Shown: positions 20,203-31,812, counted from the stretch's first letter. The stretch: DNA of 64,000 bases from Tetracentron sinense (GCA_015143295.1 CM026566.1:6187072-6251071), one strand, 5' to 3'. Notes: generated from the sequence alone by a model not told the origin. Numbers and translations are program-made.

Positions 20203-23200
20203 TCACTCAAACAAATTAGGATATTTTTCCCTCACTTCCGCCTCGCGCTCCCATGTAGCTTCTTCTCGTGAATGGTGTTGCCATCGAATAAGGACCAAGG
20301 GGATGACCTTATTGCGCAAGACTTGATCCCTACGGTCCAAAATTTGAACCGGCTCTTCCACCAAAGTGAGATCCTCTCGGACTTCTAGCGTATCAAGGTC
20401 AATCACATGAGAAGGATCCGGAATATATTTCCGAAGCATAGATACATGGAATACGTTGTGAACCGCCGCCATGTGAGTGGGTAGAGCAACCCGGTATGCA
20501 ACTTCACCAATTCGGGTGATAATTTCAAATGGACCAACATACCTCGGGCTGAGCTTTCCTCTTTTGCCAAACCTCATAACACCCTTTGTCGGTGAAACCT
20601 TCACAAATACCATATCGCCAATACGGAACTCAAGATCTCGTCTACGGGTGTCGGCATAGCTCTTTTGCCTGTCCTGAGCCGTCTTTAATCTCTCTCTGAT
20701 GATCTTGACTTTATTCGCGGTTTGTTCAATCAATTCCGGGCCCAATATCTTTCTCTCTCCAACTTCATCCCAGTATAGGGGAGATCTACAACTTTGACCA
20801 TACAAGGCCTCAAAAGGAGCCATTTGGATGCTCGCCTGATAACTGTTATTGTAGGCGAATTCCACCAATGGCAAGTGATCCTCCCAACTGCCTTTGAAGT
20901 CCAACATGCAAGCTCGGAGCATGTCCTCTATAACCTGGTTCACCCTCTCGGTCTGTCCATCTGTCTGAGGATGAAAGGCGGTGCTAAAGTCCAAACGGGA
21001 ACCCATAGCGCTTTGAAAGCTTTTCCAGAACCTGGAAGTGAATCTTGGATCCTTGTCTGCCACGATACTGACTGGCACCCCGTGCAACCGAACCACATCT
21101 TTGAGGTACAATTCTGCAAGTTGGTTCGAGTTGAACGTAGTCCGATAAGGCAAGAAATGGGCGGATTTTGTCAAACGATCAACCACTACCCATATTGCAT
21201 CCGATTTCTTTGTCGTTTTTGGCAACCCAGTGATGAAATCCATGGAGATGTTCTCCCATTTCCACTCGGGAATAGGGAGGGATTGTAAAAGCCCTGCTGG
21301 CCTCATATGCTCGGCCTTCACTTGTTGGCATACCAAGCATCTTGACACATACTCGGCAATTTCCCTCTTCATGTTCCGCCACCAAAAATGTCCTTTGAGG
21401 TTCGATACATCTTTGTACCGCCAGGATGCACAGTGTACTTAGACCGGTGAGCTTCATCTAAGATTTCTAATTTGAGCTTCTCATCGGCTGGAACACATAT
21501 CCTTCCCTTGAATGTGATTGTCCCATCACTTTGCACTGTAAAATCCTTACTGCCATCGCGAACCGACTTGTCTCTATAGGCCAGTAGTTCAGCATCCAAC
21601 TCTTGTAATTCTCGGATCATGGCCCATATGTAAGGCCTAACTGTGACATTAGCCATCACTGGCCCAGAGGTAGGAAGGCTGAAACTAATATCAAGGTTAG
21701 AAACATCTTCCAACAACTTCCACTCTTGCACCATCATGTGTGCTACAAGCCCAGTGGACTTCCTGCTCAAAGCATCTGCCACTACATTAGCCTTGCCCGG
21801 ATGGTACTGGATCGAACACTCATAGTCCTTCAAGAATTCCATCTATTGGCGCTGTCGCATATTCAACTCCTTTTGGGAAAATAGGTATGTTAAGCTTTTA
21901 TGATCCGTGAAAATATCAAACTCTTCCCCATAAAGGTAATGCCGCCAAATCTTTAATGCGAAAACCACCGTGGCCAACTCCAAATCGTGAGTAGGATAGT
22001 TCTTTTCATGCTCTTTTAATTGCCGGGAAGCGTAGGCGATGACATTCCCGCGCTGCATAAGAACACATCCTAGCCCAACATTCGAGGCATCACTGTAAAC
22101 CACGAAACCTCCACTCCCAGATGGCACTGTGAGAATGGGGGCAGTAGTAAGCCTCTTCTTCAACTCCGTGAAGCTCGCTTCACACTTATCGCTCCAAGTG
22201 AACTTAGCATTTTTCCGTGTCAAATACGTGAGCGGTGCCGCTAAGCTGGAGAATCCCTCTACGAATCTCCTATAGTATCCTGCTAAACCGAGGAAGCTGT
22301 GTATCTCGGTAACACTTTTGGGTCTCTCCCATTTCATCACCGCTTCTATCTTTGCTGGGTCTACTGAAATACCCTCGACAGATACTACGTGGCCAAGGAA
22401 CGCCACCTTCTCCAACCAAAATTCGCACTTACTCAACTTGGCGTATAGTTTATGCTTTCGAATAGTCTCAAGTGTAAGGCGAAGATCTCGATCATGATCC
22501 TCCCTGGTCGGAGAATATACTAAGATGTCATCGACAAAGACGATAACACATTTGTCGAGATAAGACTTGAATACCCGGTTCATCAAATCCATGAACGCCG
22601 CCGGTGCATTTGTTAGACCAAAAGGCATAACTAGGAACTCGTAGTGCCCGTACCGAGTCCTAAAGGCAGTCTTTGGCACATCTTCGGCCTTAATCTTCAA
22701 CTGATGATAGCCGGACCGCAAATCAATCTTGGAGAAGAACCTTGGTCCTTTCAATTGGTCGAACAAATCATCTATTCGTTGCAAGGGGTATCGATTCTTG
22801 ATGGTGACTTTGTTCAACTGTCTATAGTCGATGCACATCCTCATCGACCCATCCTTCTTCTTCATAAAGAGTACCGGTGCTCTCCACGGTGACACACTTG
22901 GTTGGATGAAACCAAGCCGTTGCAACTCTTCTATTTGCTCCTTTAATTCTTTCAGTTCAATAGGGGCCATCCTGTACGGAGCCTTAGAAATTGGAGCCGT
23001 TCCAGGAGCAAGCTCTATTGCAAATTCTATCTCCCTATCTGGAGGTAACCCTAGTAATTCCTCGGGAAACACATCCAAATACTCACTCACAACCGGTATG
23101 GCTGAGGAGTCTCGTGCCTCCGGATTTGCAAGACTTAGAGCTGCTAGACGGACTATATCTCTCCTCCGAAGTCCATGAAAGTGGAATGGCTTGACGCCTT

Positions 23201-23533
23201 CTGGCTTGAACTTCACCATCTTCTCAAAACAAGCCACATGCCCGTGGTGTGCAGCTAGCCAATCCATCCCGAGAATAACATCGAAGTCCAAGTCCTGGAA
23301 CTCAAGGATGATTAGATCAATCGGCAATTCATACTGCCCGACTTGAACTATACAATTCCGATATCCTCGGTCTGTGTCAACTGACTTGCCAAGCGGAGTC
23401 GAAATGGTTAACTCGTGACGTAGGCGACTCGGCTTAGACTCAAAACCTTTGGCAAAGCTTGGCGATACAAAAGAATGTGTCGATCCCGTGTCGATCAACA
23501 CATGAGCTAGACACTCGTTCACTAGCAATACGT
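20203..23533 (-). pseudogene. Element A pol: protease, RT, RNase H, integrase, chromodomain
   Basis: Near-complete Tekay-type pol, minus strand. Protease: [13 protein letters not shown] near 23.49 kb. [18 protein letters not shown], then [20 protein letters not shown], with catalytic FVDD at about 22.53 kb. RNase [16 protein letters not shown] to [14 protein letters not shown]. Integrase: zinc-binding H..H..CLVC (21.44-21.3 kb), then the D-D-E core (SMDFITGLP, VADKDPRF, RVNQVIEDM). The C-terminal chromodomain-like LDRRDQVLRNKVIPLVLIRW ends at EKYPNLFE. Two lesions: TGG to TAG in [10 protein letters not shown] at 21843, and a 1-base loss near 21403 in MYR(N)LK. Otherwise open, so insertion was probably recent. 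Confidence 0.93.
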
Positions 23534-23671
23534 CTGTGCATTGTAATTAACTATATCAGCGGGTTTCAGCAACATACATAGAGTATAGGTAACATGACAT
23601 ACAAGTGATTATACGTATACTTATAGCACTCATCATTTCATACTTGAACACTTTTAGAAATTCTCGCGTAC
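23534..23671 (-). other. Putative gag-protease intron, element A
   Basis: 138 bp on the minus strand, starting GTACGCGAG after GTGCAAG and ending AATGCACAG. Removing it joins SDDVVQ to [17 protein letters not shown] in one frame. Read through, the interval contains stops. Elements B, C and D have an interval of 134-148 bp at the same codon. Splicing itself is inference. Confidence 0.6.
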
Positions 23672-24933
23672 CTTGCACAACATCGTCTGATGCCTGTGCG
23701 TCCCGGTTCTGTTAAGGCAAAGACCCGACCTCTGTTTGCCTGACGAGGCTGCTGTGTGGTCTGAGTCGGCCGTGCGGGTCTAGATGCCGAAGCTTGTGAA
23801 GACCCTTGCTGAGAAGTCTGCCGAACTGGGGGCCTGCTCCCCTGAGGCTGAGCCCGTGACTGTCGGCGTGGGCAATCTTTAATTATGTGGCCCTGCTCGC
23901 CACAATGGAAACATCCTCCCGATGCTCTCTGACACTCTCCAGCCGGGTGTCTCCGACCACAATAGTCACACTCCTCAAAGGATGAAGAGGGTGACGACTG
24001 TACATATCTGGAGCCCTGAGAAAAAGCGGGGCGAGGTGCCTGTGAAGTAGTCGGGCGAGGCACTGGTGATGCAAACGAAGACCTCTGTGTCTGTGTAGGC
24101 CTAGGAGGTGGGTACTGGGAAATCCTGGCCCTCTTCTCCGGTGGTGCTGAGCCACTAGACTGACCCTTCTGCATGGCTCTCCCGAAGCCACCCTCTCTTC
24201 TCTTAAGAAACTCCTCTGAGTTCTTTTCGGCAATCCTTGCCTTCCCCACAATCTCTCTCCAAGACTCCACTTGAAGAATGGAGACTCGATCCTTTATGAA
24301 GGGCTTCAACCCATTCTCAAATTTCCAGACTCGCATCTCCTCCGTCGTGATCAAGTGTGGTGCGAATCTGGACAATTCAATGAATTTGGCCTCATACTCG
24401 GCCACACTCATATTCCCTTGCACTAGGGACATGAACTCCATCTCCTTCTGTTGCTTGACAATCTTGGGAAAGTACTGCCCATAGAAGGCATCAAGGAATT
24501 CACCCCAAGTCCACGGCTCTCCTGCCCTGGCGGTGTCTCTCTGTCTCAACGCCGCTCTCCACCAATGGTCGACTTCTCCTTCCATCATGAAGGCAGCCCA
24601 ATCTACCCTTTGCTCATCGGTGCAACGAAGAGCACGGAATATTTTCTCCAGTTGCATAATCCACACCTCTGCAACCATGGGGTCGGTGGTCCCAAAAAAG
24701 GTAGGTGGATGTAGCCTTCGGAATGCCTCGAGTCCCGAGGTGTGATGTGGAGGAGGTGGGTGTGCCAACGCAGTAGTAGCAGCGGGCTGTCGGGCTGCTA
24801 GCATGGTAATGGTCTCCACCATAGTATTTAACAACTGAGATATATCGGGTTGATCATCACCCGAGGGAGGGTCTCCTCCATTACTGTTGTCCCGAGTTTG
24901 GTAACCGCGACCCCGTCCACTACCACGTCTCAT
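23672..24933 (-). pseudogene. Element A gag
   Basis: Capsid and nucleocapsid protein of a chromovirus. The start is placed at MRRGSGRGRG, because elements B and D have MR.G at the same place, although the frame is open 21 codons further up. The retrotransposon-gag domain spans about residues 85-230 (DHWWRAALRQRD, WGEFLDAFYGQYFP, EYEAKFIELSRFAPHL). Two Cys/His motifs follow: CDYCGRRHPAGEC and the classical CFHCGEQGHIIKDC. A 1-base insertion near 23697 shifts the last codons (RVFALTEPG, then DAQASDDVVQ in the next frame). A splice-acceptor-like TTCTCAG lies just before the start codon. Confidence 0.88.
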
Positions 24934-25240
24934 GTTAATCCTGAGAACAGTAGCAGAACATGAGTCTAACTTGGAAACCAACTTCATCTCAATCACAATT
25001 TCAAGCTCATTTCAAATTCATAAGGTAATTGATAGTAATACATCAAGGTATACATTGTAGTAGATAATCATACAATGTGTGGTTCTAGCGTAGGGTACTA
25101 AGTTCGGTCGGATTCCAACCGGTTATGGACTAAGACTAAAGATTAGTCTATACTTGGAATACGACTCTTTCCTCAATCCTAATGCCTTGTTTTGATCGTG
25201 GTATCGAGTACTAAGTGACCCTAGGGACTCTAATGCCTAA

Positions 25241-25252
25241 GCTCTGATACCA
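25241..25252 (-). other. Primer-binding site (iMet tRNA), element A
   Basis: TGGTATCAGAGC on the minus strand, 4 nt after the 5' LTR end; the canonical complement of the plant initiator tRNA-Met 3' end. Confidence 0.93.
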
Positions 25253-25539
25253 CCTCTGTCGCGACCCAAAATACCCCCTGGGAGTTAGGGATACTTTGGC
25301 TCGTGATGTGCCATATCCGATACCAAACCATCCTGTAATAACATCCAAGTCATGACAAACATAATCATAAATAAGGCGGAAGCTTAAACCAATGTGCGGA
25401 AGCGTAATCCAAAAATTTCTTTTCTATACATGCTGTGTATTCCAAGTTTGTACATACATAACAAAAGTAAAGGTGGACATGCCCACCTATCAAAATAAAA
25501 AATGATAATACTCTCTCTCTCTCTCTCTATATAATCACT

Positions 25540-25662
25540 CTAAAAGGGCCAGTGGTCTAAGTCATTTGCCTCCTCCTGAGGCTCTACATATGGCTCCTCC
25601 TCGCCATAATCCTCCTCTATCCAGGGCCCCTGATCACAGATGTCAAATGGAGTCCGTGTACC
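25540..25662 (-). CDS. Conserved acidic LTR mini-ORF (LTR A)
   Basis: Unknown function. Encodes GPWIEEDYGEEEPYVEPQEE and ends DLDHWPF with TAG, directly after GTCGGCAG. The frame stays open upstream across the hairpin (LSIPCSAVHVTSAG), but that part is not in frame in other families. Conserved features are PW[IV]EE[ED]Y and W-P near the end. Confidence 0.42.
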   Translation of the reverse strand, partial: GTRTPFDICDQGPWIEEDYGEEEPYVEPQEEANDLDHWPF

Positions 25663-27128
25663 TGCCGACGTAACATGTACGGCTGAGCATGGAATACTCA
25701 GCGAGCAAAATCTACTAGCTAACAATGCTATCATAATCACAATATTTTATACAGTGCGTAAAAGAATACAATCACCAAAATCCATGCTTAAAACCCGTCG
25801 GGAAAAACCTTTCATAAAACTTGTTCTTTTCATGGAAAACAAACCTTCTCATGTATGCTTATGAGTTCTTATGAATGCTTGTGAGCCTCGTGTTTTCTTA
25901 TGAGTTCTTATGAGCTTAGAGTTCTTGTGAGCTTGTGAATACTTGTGAGCTTATGAGCTTCTTGTGAGCTTATGAGTACTTGTGAGCTTCTTGTGAGCTT
26001 ATGATCCTTGTGAGCTTGTTCTCCTTGGAGACATATGCAAGATCTTAGACTTGTGAGTTTCTTATGAGTTCTTGAAAAGCCTTGCGAGACTTATGATCCG
26101 TGGAGTTTATGCGAGATCTTAGACTTGATCCTTGTGAGCATGAAGTAAACGATCTTAGAATGCCAACCCAAAGTTTGGCTTAGTCAACTCTTATGCATGT
26201 ATGCTTCTTACTTATGAATGCCTTTGAAAATCCTCTTATGTTTTCTTGAAAATTCATGCTTATGAGAAAAACCACGGTCGTGCAATACTTATCGTGCGTA
26301 GAGTGCTTGTGAGCATTATAACATCTATGTGGAAAGCTTTAACTAATTAAACATGTTCATGCAAGGCATAATGATCATTATAGTATACTTGAATACCTTA
26401 ATAACTCATATGGTTCATGCAAGGTATATTAGCATCATAACATACTTAGACAATTCTAGAATGTAGAACATTTCATTCATTGCATCACATCATAACAATC
26501 ATGGCTTCTAAGCCTAATTCATCATATCACACTTAAAATCATGGTTCCTTGGAGGATATTAACACTAACTTGCACTTATAGTCATATTCACCATTTTATT
26601 GGAAAACCCCCAAAATCTTAAATCCTTATTTGCTTATTTGAACATAATCAAGTTCGCCCAAAATCCCTTGTTTGTCATTGCCTCATAGTATACTTAAAAT
26701 TATGGTTCATTTAAAGGTATTACAATTTTCTTACAAGTTTAGCCATATTCATCCTTGTTATTGAAAAACCCCCAATTTGTAAAACCCTATTTGATTGTTT
26801 ATTCATGATCTAGTTCACCCAATTTCCACACTTCCTATTTGTATCATAATAGAATTAAAATCACCTATAAAATCATCTTTGTATGATAACAAGGTTAGAT
26901 AGTAGTTTACGAACCTCTTAGAATCAATTTCTAGGTTGAAGGAAACCCCTTGAGAAAAATCCTCACTTGATTGGAATGATCCAAGCTTGATTTGGAGAAG
27001 ATCAAACCCTTGTTGAAGCTTTTCTTGATTCTAAATCAAAACCCTATTTGGAATCCTCAAGATCCTCTCCTTCTCTTTCTAGGAACTCTCCTTGGTTTAG
27101 GGTAAACCAAAAACCCTCCTAAAGTCTT

Positions 27129-27138
27129 CTATTTATAG
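27129..27138 (-). promoter_or_regulatory. TATA box, LTR A (5')
   Basis: CTATAAATAG on the minus strand, the likely core promoter of element A. The leader of more than 200 nt downstream (26880-27100, minus strand) contains no ATG. Confidence 0.78.
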
Positions 27139-27190
27139 TGTAAGGGGTGAAAAACCCCTAAAAAATCGCATCCAAGAAAGTAAAATCGCG

Positions 27191-27380
27191 TATCTACGAT
27201 CGTTCGTAGCGATTTACGATCGATCGTAGCCTTCTACGATCGATCGTAGCTTCCTACGATCAATCGTAGTTTCACCCGAGAGTTTCCAGCATTTCTGGGG
27301 ATTTACGATCGATCGTAGCAACTCTACGATCGTTCGTAGCTCCGCTACGATCGTTCGTAGGGTCCCTACGAGCGATCGCA
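27191..27380 (-). repeat. TACGATCGATCGTA palindrome array, LTR A (5')
   Basis: About nine CGATCGATCG or CGATCGTTCG palindromes in the U3, matching the 3' LTR copy with few differences. Confidence 0.85.
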
Positions 27381-27414
27381 ACTTTTGCAGAAAGCTTCAG
27401 CATTTTTGCGTTTT

Positions 27415-27482
27415 CGTATCTCGGCCATAACGTTTGACTCGTTTGTCCGATTTTGATGATTTAACTTGCGTTGGATTCCTCT
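27415..27482 (-). promoter_or_regulatory. Conserved U3 block
   Basis: The minus strand contains CCAACGCAAGTTRAATCATC, then AAAATCGGACAAACGAGTCA and ACGTTATGGCC. The same block recurs at about 9776, 13848, 19624, 28022, 30196, 37026, 38922, 55111, 61639, 62780 and 63515, always on the U3 side of the palindrome array. Role unknown. Confidence 0.6.
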
Positions 27483-27668
27483 TTCGAAGGAGAACAAATA
27501 TCATGTTTTTCACAACTTCCAATTCTTCCTTTTTCTTGAACCATTTTACCCCTAAACCTGACTGATCCGAAATTGGGTTTCGTCAGTCCAGATTTTAAAC
27601 CGACCCGACTTCAGAAATCGGTCTTTTGACCTAACACCAACTCAAAAACAAGACAAGTGATCAAACAT

Positions 27669-28569
27669 TAGTTGGGAAGAGAGAAACACTCCTCCTTTGG
27701 TTTAGAATAGTTGGGAAGAGAGAAACACTCCTCCTTTGGTTGGAATACGAATTCCTAAGCACCTTGAAGAACACTTCAAATAATAATAGCTTTCCTCGCA
27801 AAATTTCCTAAATGATCTTCTCTTAGGGTTTGAGTAAATCAAACCCTTAAGAAAATATTCCAGTAGGTCGGTGACACTATTCTGGGGTTTTTTTTTTCAC
27901 TTTTCTGGGCAAATTCGTCAATGAAATTAGATCCCCCGATGAATTTTGTCGACTAAATTGGATCCCCTATAGCATTTCGTTGCTGAAATTCTCGGACTGG
28001 GTCTGTGTTTTTCCTCGTTTTGATATTTCGACCTTTTACTTTTGACTTGATTGTCGGATTTTGACGATTCAACTTGCGTTGGACTTTTCATTCAAATGGA
28101 AACAACTTTCCTTCAATGTACCACTCCTAATTCTACCATAGTCATGGTTCAAAGTGGCCCTAAAGGTGACTGATCAGGAATTATAGAGACAAAACATCAG
28201 AAAACTCACCTTTGACCTAACTTCAACTCAAAATCGAGAAAGGTGTTAATATGAAATCTAAGAAGTTTTCAATATCTTTCTAATGGCTCAAGAATCATTC
28301 AATTCTAATCAGCAGTGACAAAGCTAAAGTTTCCTAAAGTTGATGGTATGTTAATACATCCCTGTTTTTGATACTTAGAGTATATTATACTCTTGTTTCA
28401 CTCATCCCAAACACCTATAGACAATTTCTATATATATTTTAATTCATTAAAAAATAAAAAATCTTTTTATTTAAAACATGAAACCATAATTACATTAAGG
28501 CTTTAGGCATTGAAAACACTATTCATAGCACTATTCACAGGCTATGCCATTGAGTTCCGGGGTTCTACA
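27669..28569 (-). mobile_element. 3' LTR of element B, U5 part missing
   Basis: Matches the 5' LTR of B (36650-37580) and ends TTCCGGGGTTCTACA at 28569, followed by a polypurine tract. Only the U3 and part of R remain (about 900 of 2027 bp). A 39-bp segment (27669-27707) is tandemly repeated at 27708-27746, right at the join to the LTR of element A. Confidence 0.85.
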
Positions 28570-28582
28570 TCCTCCCCCTTAG
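28570..28582 (-). other. Polypurine tract of element B
   Basis: The minus strand reads TCTAAGGGGGAGGA directly before the 3' LTR. Confidence 0.75.
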
Positions 28583-28679
28583 AAGATTTCATCCCCAAAA
28601 TTAGGACGATATAAAATACATGAAACCATAAAAGAAAACAACTATAAATACAACAACCACAAAACTACTCAAACAGATG

Positions 28680-29511
28680 AGGGTATTTCTCCCTCACTTC
28701 AGCCTTATGCTCCCACGTAGCCTCCTCTATAGAATGGTGCTCCCACTTCATGAGGATGAGTAGAATGGTCTTGGTGTATAAGACTTAATCTCGACAATCT
28801 AAGATCTGAGCTTGTTGCTCCACTAATGTGAGATCCTCCTGAATTTCCAATAGATCCAAATCAATGACATTTGACAGATCTGGGATGTATTTCCGAAGCA
28901 TGGAAATGTGGAACACATTGTGGACTGCAGCTATGTGAGGAGGTAATGCTACCGTGTAAGCGATTTTGCCTACCAGAGTGATAACCTCAAAAGGTCCCAC
29001 ATACCTCGAGCTAAGCTTTTCCCTTTTGCCAAACCTTATGATTCCCCGGCTCAGAGAAATATTTACGAAGACTTGATCCCCAACCTGGAATTCCAATTCC
29101 CTGCAACGAGTGTCTGCATAGCTCTTCTGCCTATCCTGTGCAGATTTCAACTGATCCCTGATGACCTTGACCCTAACTACAGTCTGCTCGATCAACTTAG
29201 GATCCAATACTTTTCCTCACCAACTTCATCCAAGTATAGAGGAGCTCGACAACTTTTTTCATACAAGGCCACGAAAGGTGCCATCTGGATACTCGACTAA
29301 TAACTGTTGTTGTAAGTGAACTCCACTAAAGACAAATGATCCTCCCAACTACCCTAGAAGTCTACAATGCAAGTTCGAAGCATGTCCTCTATAATATGAT
29401 TCACCATCTCTGTTTGCTCATCAGTCTGAGGATGAAAGGCGGTGCTGAAATCTAACTGAGAACCCATAGCACTCTAAAAACTCTTCCAAAATCTAGAAGT
29501 AAATCTAAGGA
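28680..29511 (-). pseudogene. Element B integrase C-terminal part
   Basis: Minus strand. The open part (28785-29207) encodes QDRQKSYADTRCRELEFQVG, KLSSRYVGPFEVITLVGKIA and MLRKYIPDLSNVIDL, the linker and GPY-like region before the chromodomain. The chromodomain itself (28680-28785) survives only in shifted frames. Upstream (29207-29511) the D-D-E end is recognisable at nucleotide level but interrupted. Solo LTR G splits the integrase at 29511. Confidence 0.75.
29507..29511. repeat. Probable TSD of solo LTR G (left)
   Basis: AAGGA before the LTR against GAGGT at 32628-32632. The match is imperfect, but the integrase sequence reads on across the insertion, so both are probably decayed copies of one 5-bp target. 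Confidence 0.5.
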
Positions 29512-31558
29512 TGTAGAGCCCCGGAACCCAAGTTCACTGTGCTAGGAATAGTGTCAGTGAATAGTGCCTTGTGTGTGTGTGAAAAAGCTTAAGGTCTTCC
29601 ATTTTGCTCTTGGTAGTGTGGCGAGCTAAGTGAAGATTTTAGGTGAGTGTATTGAGTCTCAAGAGAGAGTATAAAGATACTCTAAGTGGGTAAAAGAAAA
29701 GGGTATAAAATACCTTAAGTGGTTAATAGGTTGTAAGTGAAGAGTGCTAGTGCACGAGGCATAAAGAAGCTAGGGCCTCTCATGCTTATGGGTGTGAATT
29801 TAATGATCACCTAGGTGAGATGAAAACCTATGGGAAACGATTCATGAGGTGTGAGTGGGATGTTGGACCTAAGGAAGAAGAGTGTGAAGCACTCGAATAT
29901 TCTAAGTGTCAACAAGGGTTATGCCTTTAGCATTACCCTTAACTTTAAGAAGCCTTAGTTCAGTCACCACAGATCGGAATCAAGTGATTCTTGAATTGTT
30001 GGAAAGGTATTAGAACCCTCTTCAAAGTTCATGTTGATCACTTTCCCTGATTTTGAGTTGGGGTGGAGCCAAAAGTAGGATTTCCAAAATAGGGTCGGCT
30101 GCAAATCTGGGCTGTCGCAACCCATTGCAGACCAGTCAGATTTAGGGGCATTTTGGTCTATGAATAAAGAAGAATTAGAATTTCTTCAAAACATAAAATT
30201 TGTTCCTCTTCGAAAGACGAATCCAACGCAAGTTGAATCGTCAAAATCGGAGCACCGAGTCAAAAGTTATGACCAAAATACTGAAGTGCGTTCTGCAGCA
30301 CCAGTCAATACCGAGAGCTCGGTCCACTATCGAGAGATCGGTCATAAGCACCGATCGATCGGTCCACTACCGGTAGATCGGTCATCTATCGCTCCTACGC
30401 GATTTTCAGAAATTTTTTAGGGGTTTTTTGGTCTTTTGGCCACTCTACCCTTATTTTTAAGGGTTGGCTCGAGCCAAGGGTGTTCATAAACACCCTTAGC
30501 AATATTTTTAGAGAGAGGAAGAGAAACCTAGGGTTTCCAAAAGGGGATTTTCCATTTAAAGAGAGTTTGAGCGATTGTGAGCCAAAAATCCTTTCCAAAG
30601 GTTTGGATTCACCCAAATCCAAGTCACAAACCTCATAGATCGCTTCCACCAAGTTCGTGCAAGCTGTAGATGCGTGGATCTTCAACCTTGGAGTTTGGGA
30701 AAGCTTCCACAAGCTTGGATCTTGCTCCCACGGCCTCCTAAGGCATTTTTCCCCAATATTTCAAGGTAGAACAAACTACTAACTCTTTGTTAGAATTCTA
30801 TTAAAGTTTCTTTGATTCTTTTCCTCAAAACTTGTCATGATATGTGATAGAATATTGTGTATGGAGGTTGGTTGGGCGATGGATGCCAATGGATGGTGTG
30901 TGGTGTGATGAACAAATGGGGAAGGGCATTGTTTACATAATGTACACACTTAGTGTTTGATGAAATGTCTTAAAGAAAAATGAAAGAATGAAATGACATG
31001 AAGAATGGGGTTCGTATGTGAGAGTGTAAGTACACTCTCCAAATTGCATGATTAATATTTATGAACATTTACGAAGAAATTAGGGCAAGGGTGGATGAAA
31101 AAGAGTATGGGATACTCTAAGGAATTTAATGATGTGGTCTATTTATAAGTTCTAGCTTGTTCAAGTTTAATTAGTAAAGAAATGAATAGGAAACAAGGTA
31201 GTAGTATGAATATAAATAGCATGTGAATGGAATGGACTACAAGGACTTGTTAGAATTGGAATTTTAAATTAAGCATGTTAATCGAATGAATGTCAAGTAA
31301 ATGGACTTGTTAGGATGTGTCATTAGATGGTAGAATATGCATGAGTTATTGAATGAATGAAATAAAACGCCATAAATCCCTTGTTGTTTATTATTTACAA
31401 TACCATGAAGGTTTACATTTCAAGGACACAAGTATATTAATGAAATCATCACAAGTAGCACGCTAGGAAAATGCATACATATGACAAGTTAATGAAATAC
31501 AAGTAAATGAACATGGATAATGAAAAACACAAGGTAACAAGCACGCATGAAAAGTAAG

Positions 31559-31812
31559 CTAATGTGTGCCGTCCAGTACATAGTTCGGGCATTAGTGAAA
31601 ACAAGAACATAGATGCTAATGTGTGCCGTCCAGTACATAGTTCGGGCATTAGTGATCTAGCTAATGTGTGCCATCCAGTACATAGTTTGGGCATTAGCAA
31701 AATAAGACAAATGATACGCTAATGTGTACCGTCCAGTACATAGTTCGGGCATTAGTTAAACAAGTGATAATACGCTAATGTGTGCCGTCCAGTACATAGT
31801 TCGGGCATTAGT
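31559..31812 (+). repeat. Hairpin minisatellite in LTR G
   Basis: Five units (starts about 31559, 31616, 31661, 31719 and 31775) containing CTAATGTGTGCCGTCCAGTA and GTTCGGGCATTAG. The ends CTAATG...CATTAG pair as a stem. Confidence 0.88.

Larger units (their letters stand above)
25257..27668 (-). mobile_element. 5' LTR of element A, truncated at its U3 start
   Basis: Begins TGTCGCGACCC next to the primer-binding site and follows the 3' LTR until about 27665, where the last roughly 257 bp expected from the 3' copy are replaced by LTR sequence of family B. A CT microsatellite lies at 25511-25528. The TATA box, the palindrome array and the conserved U3 block are present. Confidence 0.9.

Noticed and set aside
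30160..30420. 86-codon frame in LTR G
   Set aside because: It translates the conserved U3 block and palindrome array; the frame is not kept in other LTRs.
31559..31812. Evenly spaced repeats resembling a CRISPR array
   Set aside because: Spacers are similar to one another, the repeat sits in an LTR, and the context is a plant retrotransposon.
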